Shown: positions 1 to 6,656, numbered from the stretch's first letter. The stretch is 16,727 bases of DNA from a bacterium (GCA_029549845.1 JAKPIL010000027.1:1-16727); one strand, 5' to 3'. Notes: generated from the sequence alone by a model not told the origin. Translations and numbers: made by a program.

Positions 1-1281
1 ATAGTCGTGGCGGCCGATGACGGTGTAAAGCCACAGACTATTGAGGCGATTCGTTATGCCAAAAATGCTGGCACAAAGATTGTGGTTGCCATAAACAAGA
101 TGGACAAAGAGGGCGCAAACCCCGGGCTCGTTATGGGCCAGCTGGCCGAACACGGCGTGGTGGCCGACGATAAAGCATGGGGTGGTGACGTGCCCATGGT
201 AGAAGTCAGCGCAAAAACGGGTGATGGCCTCACTAATCTACTCGATACAGTTCTTTTGGTTGCAGATATAGACGAACTAAAGGCCGATGCAACTGTCCCA
301 GCGCGCGGGCTTATCATAGAGGCACACGTCGAGCACGGCCGCGGCCCGATAGCGCATGCGCTCATAGAGGAAGGCACACTTAAAGTGGGTGACTTCATAG
401 TGACCGGCGGCACGTATGCTAAGGTGCGTAACCTCGATGCAACCACAGGGAAGCCTGTGAAGAGTGCAGGCCCCTCGACCCCAGTTATCATTAGTGGTTT
501 TAAGACTCTGCCGGAGTTCGGTGACCAGTTCGAAACAGTCAAACAGGAGCGGGATGCGCGCGAACGGGCTGCCGTGGTCGCTACCGAGCGCGCTCATGCG
601 AGCAGTCGGAGTGACATGAGCAGTAGCGAGCTACTTCGTATCATTAGCCGTACCGACAAGCTCCAGGAGTTGCCTATTATCATCAAAGCTGACGTGCAGG
701 GTTCGTTGACCTCTGTTGCAGACAGCCTCAAGAGTATTGAAACAGATGAAGTTGCCGTACGCGTGGCCAGCTCGAGTGTGGGCGTTATAAACGATAACGA
801 TATTCACTTTGCTCGCAGCACAGGCGCCATCATCTACGGTTTCAATACAAGCGTAGCAAACAACATCAAGCGTCTTGCGAACCGCGATAAGGTTTCCATA
901 CGCCTGTACAATGTTATCTACGAGCTTATAGATGATGTGAAAGCAGAGTTAAGCACCCTGCTGGCACCAGAAGTTATTGAAAAGGATATGGGCGCACTCG
1001 AAGTAAAGGGCGTATTTAAGACAACCAAAACAGAGGTAATTTGTGGCGGAGAAGTCCTGAACGGCAAACTGACAGCACCAGCACTTATACGTGTTATGCG
1101 CGGCAAAGACCAGATAGGCGAAGCCAGGCTGAAAGGCCTCAAGCGCGGCCCCAATGCTGCAACTGACCTCATAGAGGGCGAGCTTGGTGGCCTTGAGCTT
1201 GAGACGACCTCTCGGTTAGACCTACAAATTGGCGATAAGCTTGCATTTTACGTTGTAGAGACAAAGGAAAGGACGCTATAA
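1..1281 (+). CDS. infB: Translation initiation factor IF-2, 3' part (5' end outside window)
   Basis: The reading frame is open from base 1, so the start lies upstream; 426 residues are visible. IF-2 is the GTPase that places fMet-tRNA on the 30S subunit and promotes 50S joining. Counting from the GTG at base 7, the DDGVKPQT stretch after G3 is at residues 4-11, the G4 motif NKMD at 30-33 and the G5 motif SAK at 68-70. Domain II, the linker, domain III (from about ELPIIIKADVQGS) and the C-terminal fMet-tRNA binding domain (GGEVLNGKL, GLKRG) follow in normal order. P-loop and switch I lie outside the window. The end looks complete, with a TAA stop that lies inside the -10 box of the next gene's promoter. 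The proximity of fmt and def fits a translation-initiation neighbourhood. Confidence 0.97.
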   Translation: MVVAADDGVKPQTIEAIRYAKNAGTKIVVAINKMDKEGANPGLVMGQLAEHGVVADDKAWGGDVPMVEVSAKTGDGLTNLLDTVLLVADIDELKADATVPARGLIIEAHVEHGRGPIAHALIEEGTLKVGDFIVTGGTYAKVRNLDATTGKPVKSAGPSTPVIISGFKTLPEFGDQFETVKQERDARERAAVVATERAHASSRSDMSSSELLRIISRTDKLQELPIIIKADVQGSLTSVADSLKSIETDEVAVRVASSSVGVINDNDIHFARSTGAIIYGFNTSVANNIKRLANRDKVSIRLYNVIYELIDDVKAELSTLLAPEVIEKDMGALEVKGVFKTTKTEVICGGEVLNGKLTAPALIRVMRGKDQIGEARLKGLKRGPNAATDLIEGELGGLELETTSRLDLQIGDKLAFYVVETKERTL

Positions 1282-1282
1282 T
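1253..1282 (+). promoter_or_regulatory. Promoter of the DUF5663-like gene, overlapping the infB stop
   Basis: TTGTAG (1253-1258), an 18-base spacer and a consensus TATAAT (1277-1282). The -10 box contains the infB TAA stop. Only six bases separate it from the ATG at 1289, so initiation would give a leaderless or nearly leaderless transcript. Seen by eye; no expression evidence. Confidence 0.6.
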
Positions 1283-1288
1283 ACGGCT

Positions 1289-1858
1289 ATGTTAAAACTC
1301 GACAATAACCTCCTGCAAGAACTTGGTCTCGGTGGCTTGCCCGAGGATCAGAAAAAGGCAATGCTTCAGCACATATACGAGACTTTAGAGCTACGGGTTG
1401 GCACGCAGCTTGCCAACCAAATGACCGATAAGCAGCTTGAGGAGTTTGAGCGGTTTATTGATGCCGGGGGCGACCAAAACCAGGCCCAAGCACTTCAGTG
1501 GCTCGAGGCCAACCTTCCAAACTACAAGCAGGTAGTAAATGATGTATTTGAGGCTTTGAAGGGCGAGGTGGGTGCAATGGCGCCACAGATTATGGCTACT
1601 GCACAGCAACAGCCAGCCATCGCTCAGCCGCAAGATGTGCCGCAGGTTACCACGCAGCCATACCAGCAGCCCCAGGCGATGACGTCCGCCCCAGTCTACA
1701 ATGTCGTTGAAGCGTCGCCAGAAGAGCAGAAGACCATTCAGCTCTACGTCGACAATGGCTATAAAGACGTTGCCATGGTGGTCGATACGGCAGGCCAGCG
1801 CTTACTCCGCTCACGCGCGCCGCTCGATTCCGACCTAACCTACAAGCCGCTTGGCTAG
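1289..1858 (+). CDS. DUF5663-like protein of unknown function
   Basis: 189 residues. The N-terminal 85-90 residues are helical and charged (LGLGGLPEDQKKAMLQHIYE near the start, then a MTDKQLEEFERFIDAGGD stretch). They resemble, from memory, the DUF5663 family found in Saccharibacteria and other CPR; this assignment was not searched. A Gln/Pro/Ala-rich flexible stretch follows at about residues 105-140. The C-terminal 45 residues (PEEQKTIQLYVDNGYKDVAM onward) look folded again. No signal peptide or membrane segment is seen. The start at 1289 is the first ATG and lies six bases after a TATAAT box; no good Shine-Dalgarno is present. It is seven bases downstream of infB with the same orientation, so it can be transcribed with infB or from its own promoter. 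The function is unknown; translation- or ribosome-linked work is only a guess from position. Confidence 0.85.
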   Translation: MLKLDNNLLQELGLGGLPEDQKKAMLQHIYETLELRVGTQLANQMTDKQLEEFERFIDAGGDQNQAQALQWLEANLPNYKQVVNDVFEALKGEVGAMAPQIMATAQQQPAIAQPQDVPQVTTQPYQQPQAMTSAPVYNVVEASPEEQKTIQLYVDNGYKDVAMVVDTAGQRLLRSRAPLDSDLTYKPLG

Positions 1859-1869
1859 TTGCCGCGCTC

Positions 1870-1899
1870 TTGACTGTTGTCTCCAGAACCAGCTATGCT
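1870..1899 (+). promoter_or_regulatory. Promoter of tRNA-Ala
   Basis: TTGACT (1870-1875), 18 bases, TATGCT (1894-1899). The -10 ends nine bases before the mature 5' end of the tRNA at 1909, which places the start site at or just before the tRNA. Confidence 0.6.
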
Positions 1900-1908
1900 G
1901 GTCACAGC

Positions 1909-1985
1909 GGGGAAGTAGCTCAGTTGGCTAGAGCGCAGCATTCGCATTGCTGAGGTCGAGGGTTCGACTCCCTTCTTCTCCACCA
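1909..1985 (+). tRNA. tRNA-Ala, anticodon CGC
   Basis: Full cloverleaf folded by eye. The acceptor arm GGGGAAG (1909-1915) pairs with CTTCTCC (1975-1981). The D arm is GCTC/GAGC (1918-1921/1931-1934). The anticodon stem is CAGCA/TGCTG with loop TTCGCAT, giving anticodon CGC at 1943-1945. The variable loop has five bases. The T arm is GAGGG/CCCTT with loop TTCGACT. The discriminator is A1982 and CCA is encoded (1983-1985). The anticodon reads the Ala codon GCG, and the third acceptor pair is G-U (1911:1979), the classic alanine identity element, so both signals agree. It stands alone, convergent with fmt. Confidence 0.96.
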
Positions 1986-1992
1986 TTATTGT

Positions 1993-2010
1993 AATAGTAC
2001 TTATTTTTTT
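1993..2010 (+). terminator. Possible weak terminator after tRNA-Ala
   Basis: A four-base stem AATA/TATT (1993-1996/2002-2005) with a GTACT loop runs into a T tract ending at 2010. The stem is weak, so the T tract is the main signal. Confidence 0.3.
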
Positions 2011-2023
2011 GTTCTGATGACCA

Positions 2024-3007
2024 CTATATCTTTGACCCGTAGCCGGCTAGGAAAGCGCTGGAGGGCATGGCGGGTTTGCCGGCGGGTTTGAGGGCGTCCA
2101 CGACCAGGACACCACTGGCGGTTTGCAGGCAAAGTTGCTTATTGGCGATGAATATTGTTTTTTTATCTACATTTTCTAAAGTGTTGTCTGCAACATGGGC
2201 AGCGGTTATTACGACGTCTTTGCCAGCGATGACAGTGCGGCTGCCAGGCCAGCCCAGGTAGGCGCGGACCTCCCGTTCGAGCTGTTCGGCAGGCTTTGAA
2301 AGGTCAAGTACGCCATCTTGTTTCGTGAGTTTGTGCGAGTATGAGGGCTCACGCGGATACGCTATTTCGGGTACAATGTCGGCAACTTTTTCTTGCGGAA
2401 TTGCCCGCGGGTTTTCTATGTAGTTTGGCAAGGTATCACGTAGCAAACCTGCACTCAGGTTTATGAGGTCCTGGGTGAGTGAAGCGTTGGTCTCGGTGCC
2501 ATCCAGGTCGAATAGCCCAAGCGCCACGATATTTCCTTCGTCTAGCTTCTCTACCACTTCCATGAGGCTCACACCCGTTTGTTCCTGGCCGCTCAGGATT
2601 GAAAAAGTTATGGGGTCTGCTCCGCGCCACTGTGGTAGCAGGCTAAAATGGCTGTTGATAATCCCAAGGAGGAAACTATCTATAACGTCTTGTTTCACAA
2701 TAATGCCAAAATCTATGAGCACTGCAACCTCGCTACGAAACTGAGCGGCTATGACCTTGCTCGACACGTCAGGTGCGTCGGTGACGGTGATGACTGGCAA
2801 GCCGAGCTCGTCAGCGACCTCCAGAACAGGGAAGCTACCCCTGTGGTGAGCGGGCTTTGGCTTTGTAATCACGGCTTCGATGGCAAAATCCTCTGTCAGC
2901 AACCGCAACGAAGCAGCGGCCACCGGCCCCGTCCCAAAGAACACAATCTGACAAGGACTGTCCTTGTCAATCCCAGAGGTCGGTGTTGTCTTTGATGTCT
3001 TGTTCAT
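2024..3007 (-). CDS. fmt: Methionyl-tRNA formyltransferase
   Basis: 327 residues, near the usual family length (about 310-320). It transfers a formyl group from 10-formyl-THF to initiator Met-tRNA in the cytoplasm. The Rossmann start IVFFGTGPVA is at residues 21-30. The formyltransferase core INSHFSLLPQWRGADPI is at 117-133, with catalytic Asn118 and His120; Asp156 lies in EKLDEGNI, matching the Asn/His/Asp triad of the family. The tRNA-binding C-terminal domain follows (SHKLTKQDGVLDL, then YLGWPGSRT). The ATG start overlaps the end of def by 41 bases and puts about 20 residues before the fold, more than usual. No alternative start leaves the first strand intact, and the Shine-Dalgarno is poor, so translation coupled to def is likely. 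It is the last gene of the minus-strand priA-def-fmt run. Confidence 0.95.
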   Translation of the reverse strand: MNKTSKTTPTSGIDKDSPCQIVFFGTGPVAAASLRLLTEDFAIEAVITKPKPAHHRGSFPVLEVADELGLPVITVTDAPDVSSKVIAAQFRSEVAVLIDFGIIVKQDVIDSFLLGIINSHFSLLPQWRGADPITFSILSGQEQTGVSLMEVVEKLDEGNIVALGLFDLDGTETNASLTQDLINLSAGLLRDTLPNYIENPRAIPQEKVADIVPEIAYPREPSYSHKLTKQDGVLDLSKPAEQLEREVRAYLGWPGSRTVIAGKDVVITAAHVADNTLENVDKKTIFIANKQLCLQTASGVLVVDALKPAGKPAMPSSAFLAGYGSKI

Positions 3008-3545
3008 AGTCTTTTGGTTCTAGCTTTCCTTCGTCTGTAAGTACAAAGAATGCCTGCGGGTCATCCTTGATGTGGTCTATAAACACAATACCGTTGGTGT
3101 GGTCTATTTCGTGCTGAAACACACGCGCCAGGAAGCCTTCGGCCGTGAGCCGTATTTCTTCGCCGTTCAGGTCAAGTGCCTTTACTCGTACTTTGCTGTG
3201 CCGTGGCACCAAACCGTATACATTTTTTATACTCAGGCAGCCCTCGTAGTCGGCCACGACTTCGCCCTCGTACTTTGTAATCTCTGGGTTTATAAAGACG
3301 CGGAAGGTTCGGTCTGACTTGTCATCGAAGTTGTTGCGGACGACCACCACACGATGGAGCTGGTCTATTTGTACGGCGGCAAGCGCAACGCCTACCTCGT
3401 GGTCGCGGCTGTCTTCCCAGTCTAGGGTTGCCTTTTCCATGGCGGCTATGAGCTCACGGATATCTTCGCCTATGAAGCCGACCTTTTTGCTACGTTCCCG
3501 TAGGTGCGGGTTGGGGAGGGTGATTAACTTCGCATTCATGGGCAT
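2967..3545 (-). CDS. def: Peptide deformylase
   Basis: 192 residues. It removes the formyl group from nascent fMet proteins. Motif 1 is GVALAAVQ (residues 52-59), where the consensus GxGLAAxQ has Gly at the third position. Motif 2 is EGCLS (101-105; Cys103 is a metal ligand) and motif 3 is HEIDH (145-149; two His ligands and the catalytic Glu146). A charged C-terminal tail follows. Two starts are possible. The first ATG (3545) has GAGGG seven bases upstream. The third codon is also ATG (3539) and would be nearly leaderless from TATACT at 3552-3547; this would give 190 residues. I list the longer form. It overlaps fmt by 41 bases downstream, and 128 bases separate it from priA upstream. Confidence 0.94.
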   Translation of the reverse strand: MPMNAKLITLPNPHLRERSKKVGFIGEDIRELIAAMEKATLDWEDSRDHEVGVALAAVQIDQLHRVVVVRNNFDDKSDRTFRVFINPEITKYEGEVVADYEGCLSIKNVYGLVPRHSKVRVKALDLNGEEIRLTAEGFLARVFQHEIDHTNGIVFIDHIKDDPQAFFVLTDEGKLEPKDYEQDIKDNTDLWD

Positions 3546-3546
3546 C

Positions 3547-3575
3547 AGTATACCCTCAGTTTGGCCAAATGACCA
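3547..3575 (-). promoter_or_regulatory. Possible def promoter
   Basis: On the minus strand TGGTCA (3575-3570), 17 bases, TATACT (3552-3547). If used, the start site would fall close to the second ATG of def (3539). The same stretch carries the GAGGG that would serve the first ATG, so the two readings compete. Confidence 0.4.
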
Positions 3576-3618
3576 AGTACCAAGCTGTAATAACCAAGCA
3601 ATTCACGAATACTCAATA

Positions 3619-3639
3619 CCTGAACAGGATTCATTCAGG
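3619..3639. repeat. Short inverted repeat in the priA-def gap
   Basis: CCTGAA (3619-3624) and TTCAGG (3634-3639) form a six-base stem with a nine-base loop in the 128-base gap between priA and def. No T tract follows on the minus strand, so a terminator is not supported. Confidence 0.3.
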
Positions 3640-3673
3640 GAATAATTAATTGTTGGTTGGCCATTCATGCCTA

Positions 3674-5680
3674 CTAGAGTAGGTTTACGGGGTCGAGGTC
3701 GTGTTGCCAGCCACTTGGCAGGTTGCTGGCTATGGCAACAAGTACGGCGCGAGAGGGCGATTTGATGATGAGCTGCCATTTGTATTTGCCGCTTTCGCGT
3801 GGGTGAAATGTGGGGGATGGGCCTTCTACATTTAACCTGGGATGGTCTTTTTGTATCTGTTCTTTTAACTTCATTGCGGTTTTTTCGGCCGATGCGCTAG
3901 TGGCGCGCAGGCAGGTAAGTTTAAGCAGGTGTGTAAACGGCGGGAAGTGGAATGCTCGGCGTTCGTCGAGTTCGCGGGCGTAGTATCCTGGCCAATCTTT
4001 TTGGGTAGCAGCGACGATGGTGGGGTGCGTGGGATTGTATGTTTGAATGATGACAGAGCCAGAACGGTGCCCCCGTCCGGTGCGACCGATAACCTGGGTG
4101 AGAAGCTGAAACGTGCGTTCGCTGGCGGTGTAGTCGGGGATGAGCAGGCTGCTATCGGCGTTCAGAATGCCTACAACGGATAAGCCGGGCAGGTCGAGGC
4201 CCTTGGTGACCATTTGGGTGCCAACGATGATATCGACGCTCCCGTTTTTCAAGGCATCGAGCTGGTTTTCGAGCTGTTCTGCCTTGCTGGCGTCTGTGTC
4301 AAACCGGCTCACGCGGGCGTTAGGGAACAGGCGATGCAGCTCGTCTACGACCGCCTTTGTGCCAACCGACTTGAGGATTATGTCTGTTTCGCCGCAATCT
4401 GGGCAGCTACCAGGCAGGGGCTGCGTGCGGCCGCAGATATGACAGCGTATGCGGTGCGTGTCTCCGTGGTAGGTCATGGCAAGGTCACAGTGTGGGCACA
4501 AGGCCTGCCAGCCACAGTGGCTGCACAGTATGGCGCTGGCAGTGCCTCGGCGGTTGAGGAAAAGTAGGCTTTGTTCGTGGCTGCCAAGGGCGGACTGTAT
4601 AGCTTCAACGAGGGGAGTGGTGAGTATGCTACTGCGGGTCATGTTACTCCTGTCGCGTAAGTCGACTGTTTTGGTGGCGACCTCTGCTGTGCTTGTGACG
4701 GCTAACGACCGGAGGGTAATAATCGGGCGCTTTTTAGCCTCGAGCAAATAGTATTCTTCGATGCTTGGTGTGGCTGTGCCGCTCACCAGGCACGCTCCGT
4801 GTAGCTGGGCTAGCCGTGCGGCGACACGCTCGGTACGGTAGTGGGGCGAGGAATCACTTTTGTAAGCTTGATCGTGCGACTCATCTATCACAATGAGACC
4901 CAGCCGCTGCACGGGTGCAAAGAGGGCCGAACGTGGCCCAATGACGATAACGGGCGCTGTGCTCGAGATGATGCTGTGCCAAATATCCCGCCGGGCCGCC
5001 GCGGTTAGCCGTGAGTGGAGCACGTAGACGCGCTCGGTGAATGCCGCGGTAAAACTACGAGTAAGCTGTGCGGTGAGCCCGATTTCGGGCGTGAGGATGA
5101 TGGTCGACGTGCCCGCCGCCAGGGCGCGCCGCGTGAGCTCTATATATATGCGTGTTTTGCCACTGCAGGTGACGCCGTGCAATAGGTGATAGCCAGAGGG
5201 CTGGATAGCTTTGAGAGCAGCTGACTGGTCGGGTGTGAGGTGTGGCAGGTTAGATGCTAGATGTTGGATGGTGGATGTTTGAGGGGCGGCAGGTTCTTTG
5301 GAATCTGGAATCTGGAATCTGGAATCTGTTTGGCTTTCGGCATTTGGAGCTTGGTCAGTGCTGCCTTTTCGCGGGAAGGCGGTGGTGGGTGGCAAAAACT
5401 GCCGAACAATCGTGCCAAAAGGTGCCGGATAGTACCCATACAGCCAGTCGATGAGCTCAAGCTGCTGCGTGGGCATAACGGCATCTGGCATAACAGCCGC
5501 GACTGGCTTTGCGGCAAAGCTGGGTTCTGGCACTTCCCGCAGCACAATGCCGAGTACGCTGCGGGCACGCAGTGCAATTCTCACAACGGAACCGGGCAAT
5601 AAGTGTACCTCAGATGAATATGTCAGGGCGGACTTGCCATGATACTGTAGATCCCCAACCAGCACCTCGTAGTAGAACAT
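3674..5680 (-). CDS. priA: Primosomal protein N' (replication restart helicase PriA)
   Basis: 668 residues, somewhat shorter than E. coli PriA (about 730). It is a 3'-5' superfamily 2 helicase that reloads the replisome at stalled forks. An N-terminal 3' DNA-binding domain (about 1-103) is followed by a low-complexity linker (about 104-148). The helicase core has Walker A GVTCSGKT (169-176; Cys replaces the usual Gly) and Walker B DESH (266-269). Eight zinc-binding cysteines lie at 386, 389, 395, 398, 413, 416, 426 and 429. Motif V (VGTQMVTKGLDLPG) and motif VI (QVIGRTGRG, 529-537) follow, then the C-terminal domain. The linker is partly a direct readout of heptanucleotide DNA repeats: DSRFQIPDSK at 119-128. 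The ATG at 5680 follows TACATT by six bases. It is the first gene of the minus-strand run priA-def-fmt. Confidence 0.96.
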   Translation of the reverse strand: MFYYEVLVGDLQYHGKSALTYSSEVHLLPGSVVRIALRARSVLGIVLREVPEPSFAAKPVAAVMPDAVMPTQQLELIDWLYGYYPAPFGTIVRQFLPPTTAFPRKGSTDQAPNAESQTDSRFQIPDSKEPAAPQTSTIQHLASNLPHLTPDQSAALKAIQPSGYHLLHGVTCSGKTRIYIELTRRALAAGTSTIILTPEIGLTAQLTRSFTAAFTERVYVLHSRLTAAARRDIWHSIISSTAPVIVIGPRSALFAPVQRLGLIVIDESHDQAYKSDSSPHYRTERVAARLAQLHGACLVSGTATPSIEEYYLLEAKKRPIITLRSLAVTSTAEVATKTVDLRDRSNMTRSSILTTPLVEAIQSALGSHEQSLLFLNRRGTASAILCSHCGWQALCPHCDLAMTYHGDTHRIRCHICGRTQPLPGSCPDCGETDIILKSVGTKAVVDELHRLFPNARVSRFDTDASKAEQLENQLDALKNGSVDIIVGTQMVTKGLDLPGLSVVGILNADSSLLIPDYTASERTFQLLTQVIGRTGRGHRSGSVIIQTYNPTHPTIVAATQKDWPGYYARELDERRAFHFPPFTHLLKLTCLRATSASAEKTAMKLKEQIQKDHPRLNVEGPSPTFHPRESGKYKWQLIIKSPSRAVLVAIASNLPSGWQHDLDPVNLL
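5252..5279. repeat. Heptanucleotide repeat array A inside the priA linker
   Basis: Four imperfect seven-base units on the plus strand: AGATGCT, AGATGTT, GGATGGT, GGATGTT. They encode part of the priA linker (about residues 135-144). Confidence 0.7.
5300..5327. repeat. Heptanucleotide repeat array B inside the priA linker
   Basis: Four perfect copies of GGAATCT. Three units make 21 bases, so the minus-strand reading gives a seven-residue period (DSRFQIP), seen at PriA residues 119-128. Gain or loss of one unit would shift the priA frame. Confidence 0.9.
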
Positions 5681-5686
5681 ACCTAC

Positions 5687-5695
5687 AATGTAGCA
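5687..5695 (-). promoter_or_regulatory. Possible extended -10 of priA
   Basis: On the minus strand TGCTACATT, an extended -10 (TGnTACATT), ends six bases before the priA ATG. No convincing -35 box is seen. The transcript would be leaderless or nearly so. Confidence 0.35.
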
Positions 5696-5826
5696 GATAC
5701 GGGCCAGCAGCGGGCAGAGAATCTACTGCCTAGGTGTATTTACGGCGGGAAGCATGCCATATAGAGCAGATCTTGGGGCAGCCTATGGCCGACCCAGTAT
5801 GAAGCCTTACGAAATAAAAAATGGTG

Positions 5827-5855
5827 TTGAATTGTCACGAGATGGTCGCTATACT
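5827..5855 (+). promoter_or_regulatory. Promoter of the winged-helix regulator
   Basis: TTGAAT (5827-5832), a 17-base spacer, TATACT (5850-5855). The start site should be near 5862, giving a leader of about 55 bases. The rest of the priA-regulator gap (5696-5826) shows nothing I can name. Confidence 0.6.
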
Positions 5856-5857
5856 AT

Positions 5858-5882
5858 CGACAGTACGTTGTCGTAACGACAA
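5858..5882. promoter_or_regulatory. Candidate operator at the regulator's start site
   Basis: TTGTCG (5868-5873) and CGACAA (5877-5882) form a perfect inverted repeat around TAA. A further CGACA at 5858-5862 pairs with the same TGTCG, so three half-sites lie just at and after the predicted start of transcription. A related TTGTCACG lies at 5832-5839 in the spacer. This arrangement fits a repressor roadblock, most simply autoregulation by the adjacent winged-helix protein (inference). Confidence 0.5.
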
Positions 5883-5915
5883 TAAAAGGCTTATGTAAAG
5901 GTAAGGGTAAATACT

Positions 5916-6203
5916 ATGCTAGACGTTTTCATCACCAGCCGAGTTCGCCGCAAGATTATTGTTATCTATGCTAAGTATCCTGACTTTAAAACCCACGTGC
6001 GCGGCCTTGCCAAGCTTATCAAAGAAGACGCAGGTAACATCCAGCGTGAGCTGAAGCGCCTTGAAAAAGCCGGCTTCCTTATATCTGAAAAACAGGGTAA
6101 CACCAAGATCTACCATACCAACAAACAGTTCATCATCTTCAAAGAACTCCAGAGTATTGTGCTCAAAAGCCAGCGCACCCAGCAAAAACGCCACGTCAGC
6201 TAG
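5916..6203 (+). CDS. Winged helix-turn-helix transcriptional regulator (ArsR/MarR-like fold)
   Basis: 95 residues, basic and cytoplasmic, a single DNA-binding domain. Residues about 8-60 read as a winged helix: a first helix (RRKIIVIYAKYP), the helix-turn-helix (HVRGLAKLIKEDAGNIQREL), a recognition helix with RLEKAGFL, then the wing with EKQGNTKIYHTN. The tail FIIFKELQSIVLKSQ is, from memory, typical of the wHTH unit also found at the N-terminus of some nucleotidyltransferases; here no nucleotidyltransferase domain follows. No metal-binding cysteines are present, so a metal-sensing ArsR role is unlikely. The start is the ATG at 5916 with a weak GGTAAGGG upstream. A promoter and palindromic half-sites lie just upstream, suggesting autoregulation. 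Its TAG stop forms the start of the next gene's -35 box. The ligand and targets are unknown. Confidence 0.85.
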   Translation: MLDVFITSRVRRKIIVIYAKYPDFKTHVRGLAKLIKEDAGNIQRELKRLEKAGFLISEKQGNTKIYHTNKQFIIFKELQSIVLKSQRTQQKRHVS

Positions 6204-6229
6204 ACATTTACATATTTATGTAGTATAAT
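6201..6229 (+). promoter_or_regulatory. Strong promoter of the split small gene
   Basis: TAGACA (6201-6206, containing the regulator's TAG stop), 17 bases, consensus TATAAT (6224-6229). The ATG at 6239 follows after nine bases, so the transcript would begin at or next to the ATG. Confidence 0.65.
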
Positions 6230-6238
6230 ATATACATT

Positions 6239-6648
6239 ATGCCTAAACAAGACCAAAATCGTAACGTAGATGCCGCCATCATTCCTGGGGGGGCAGTGAC
6301 GGTAGCCCTGATCCCAGAGGCGTAAGTCACCAGTATTACACAGAGGTAGTACCAGATGGCTGGGTGCATCCGTTAGACGGTGACCATTCCAGAGACAGGG
6401 CAGCACAACTAGATAGTAACGGCTTGCCACCTTATGACAAAATGCCCTTTCGTATGCCTGAGCCAATACAAGGAGGTGCACGCATGCCAAGTCTTCAAGA
6501 GGCTGTATTTAGGGGGTTGAAGACAGGGATTGCCGGAAAGCCCTGTCTTCAAGATGAACGTGTCATGTCCATAGGTGTTAATTCGGCAGATACAAGGAGA
6601 GAAAAAGAATGGATCAGCACCCTATCAGCACGGCTGTTCAACGACTAA
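6239..6648 (+). pseudogene. Small gene split by a frameshift at a G7 run; function unknown
   Basis: From the ATG at 6239 a frame (MPKQDQNRNVDAAIIPGG) runs to a TAA at 6323. It meets seven G at 6287-6293. Shifting back one base there, equal to an eighth G, joins it to a frame open to the TAA at 6646-6648. The joined product would be about 136 residues: a Gly/Ser/Asp/Pro-rich hinge, then VPDGWVHPLDGDHSRDRAAQ, MPEPIQGGARMPSLQEAVF and a charged C-terminus (EKEWISTLSARLFND). A strong promoter ends nine bases before the ATG and a hairpin follows the last stop, so the joined frame is exactly one transcription unit. The split may be a sequencing error, a phase-variable or slippage-expressed gene, or a decayed gene. 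I recognise no family. It lies between a regulator and a VapBC-like pair. Confidence 0.6.
6484..6648 (+). CDS. Possible separately translated 3' part of the split gene
   Basis: 54 residues from ATG 6484 (MPSLQEAVFRGLKTG onward) in the downstream frame of the split gene. AAGGAGGTG at 6470-6478 is a near-perfect Shine-Dalgarno, with seven bases between GGAGG and the ATG. It is the best ribosome-binding site in the window, and it lies inside the longer frame. Either the 3' part is translated on its own, or the match is a chance readout of codons for QGGA. There is no recognised domain, signal peptide or membrane segment. A longer version of the same frame could begin at GTG 6364, but that start has no ribosome-binding site. 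Confidence 0.4.
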   Translation: MPSLQEAVFRGLKTGIAGKPCLQDERVMSIGVNSADTRREKEWISTLSARLFND

Positions 6649-6656
6649 ATAGGGGC

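Noticed and set aside
3619..3639. Terminator between priA and def
   Set aside because: The six-base stem is not followed by a T tract on the minus strand.
5799..5876. 25-codon frame beginning MKPYEIKNGVELSRDGRY
   Set aside because: It looks protein-like but has no ribosome-binding site and runs over the promoter and operator of the winged-helix gene, so promoter function is the simpler explanation.
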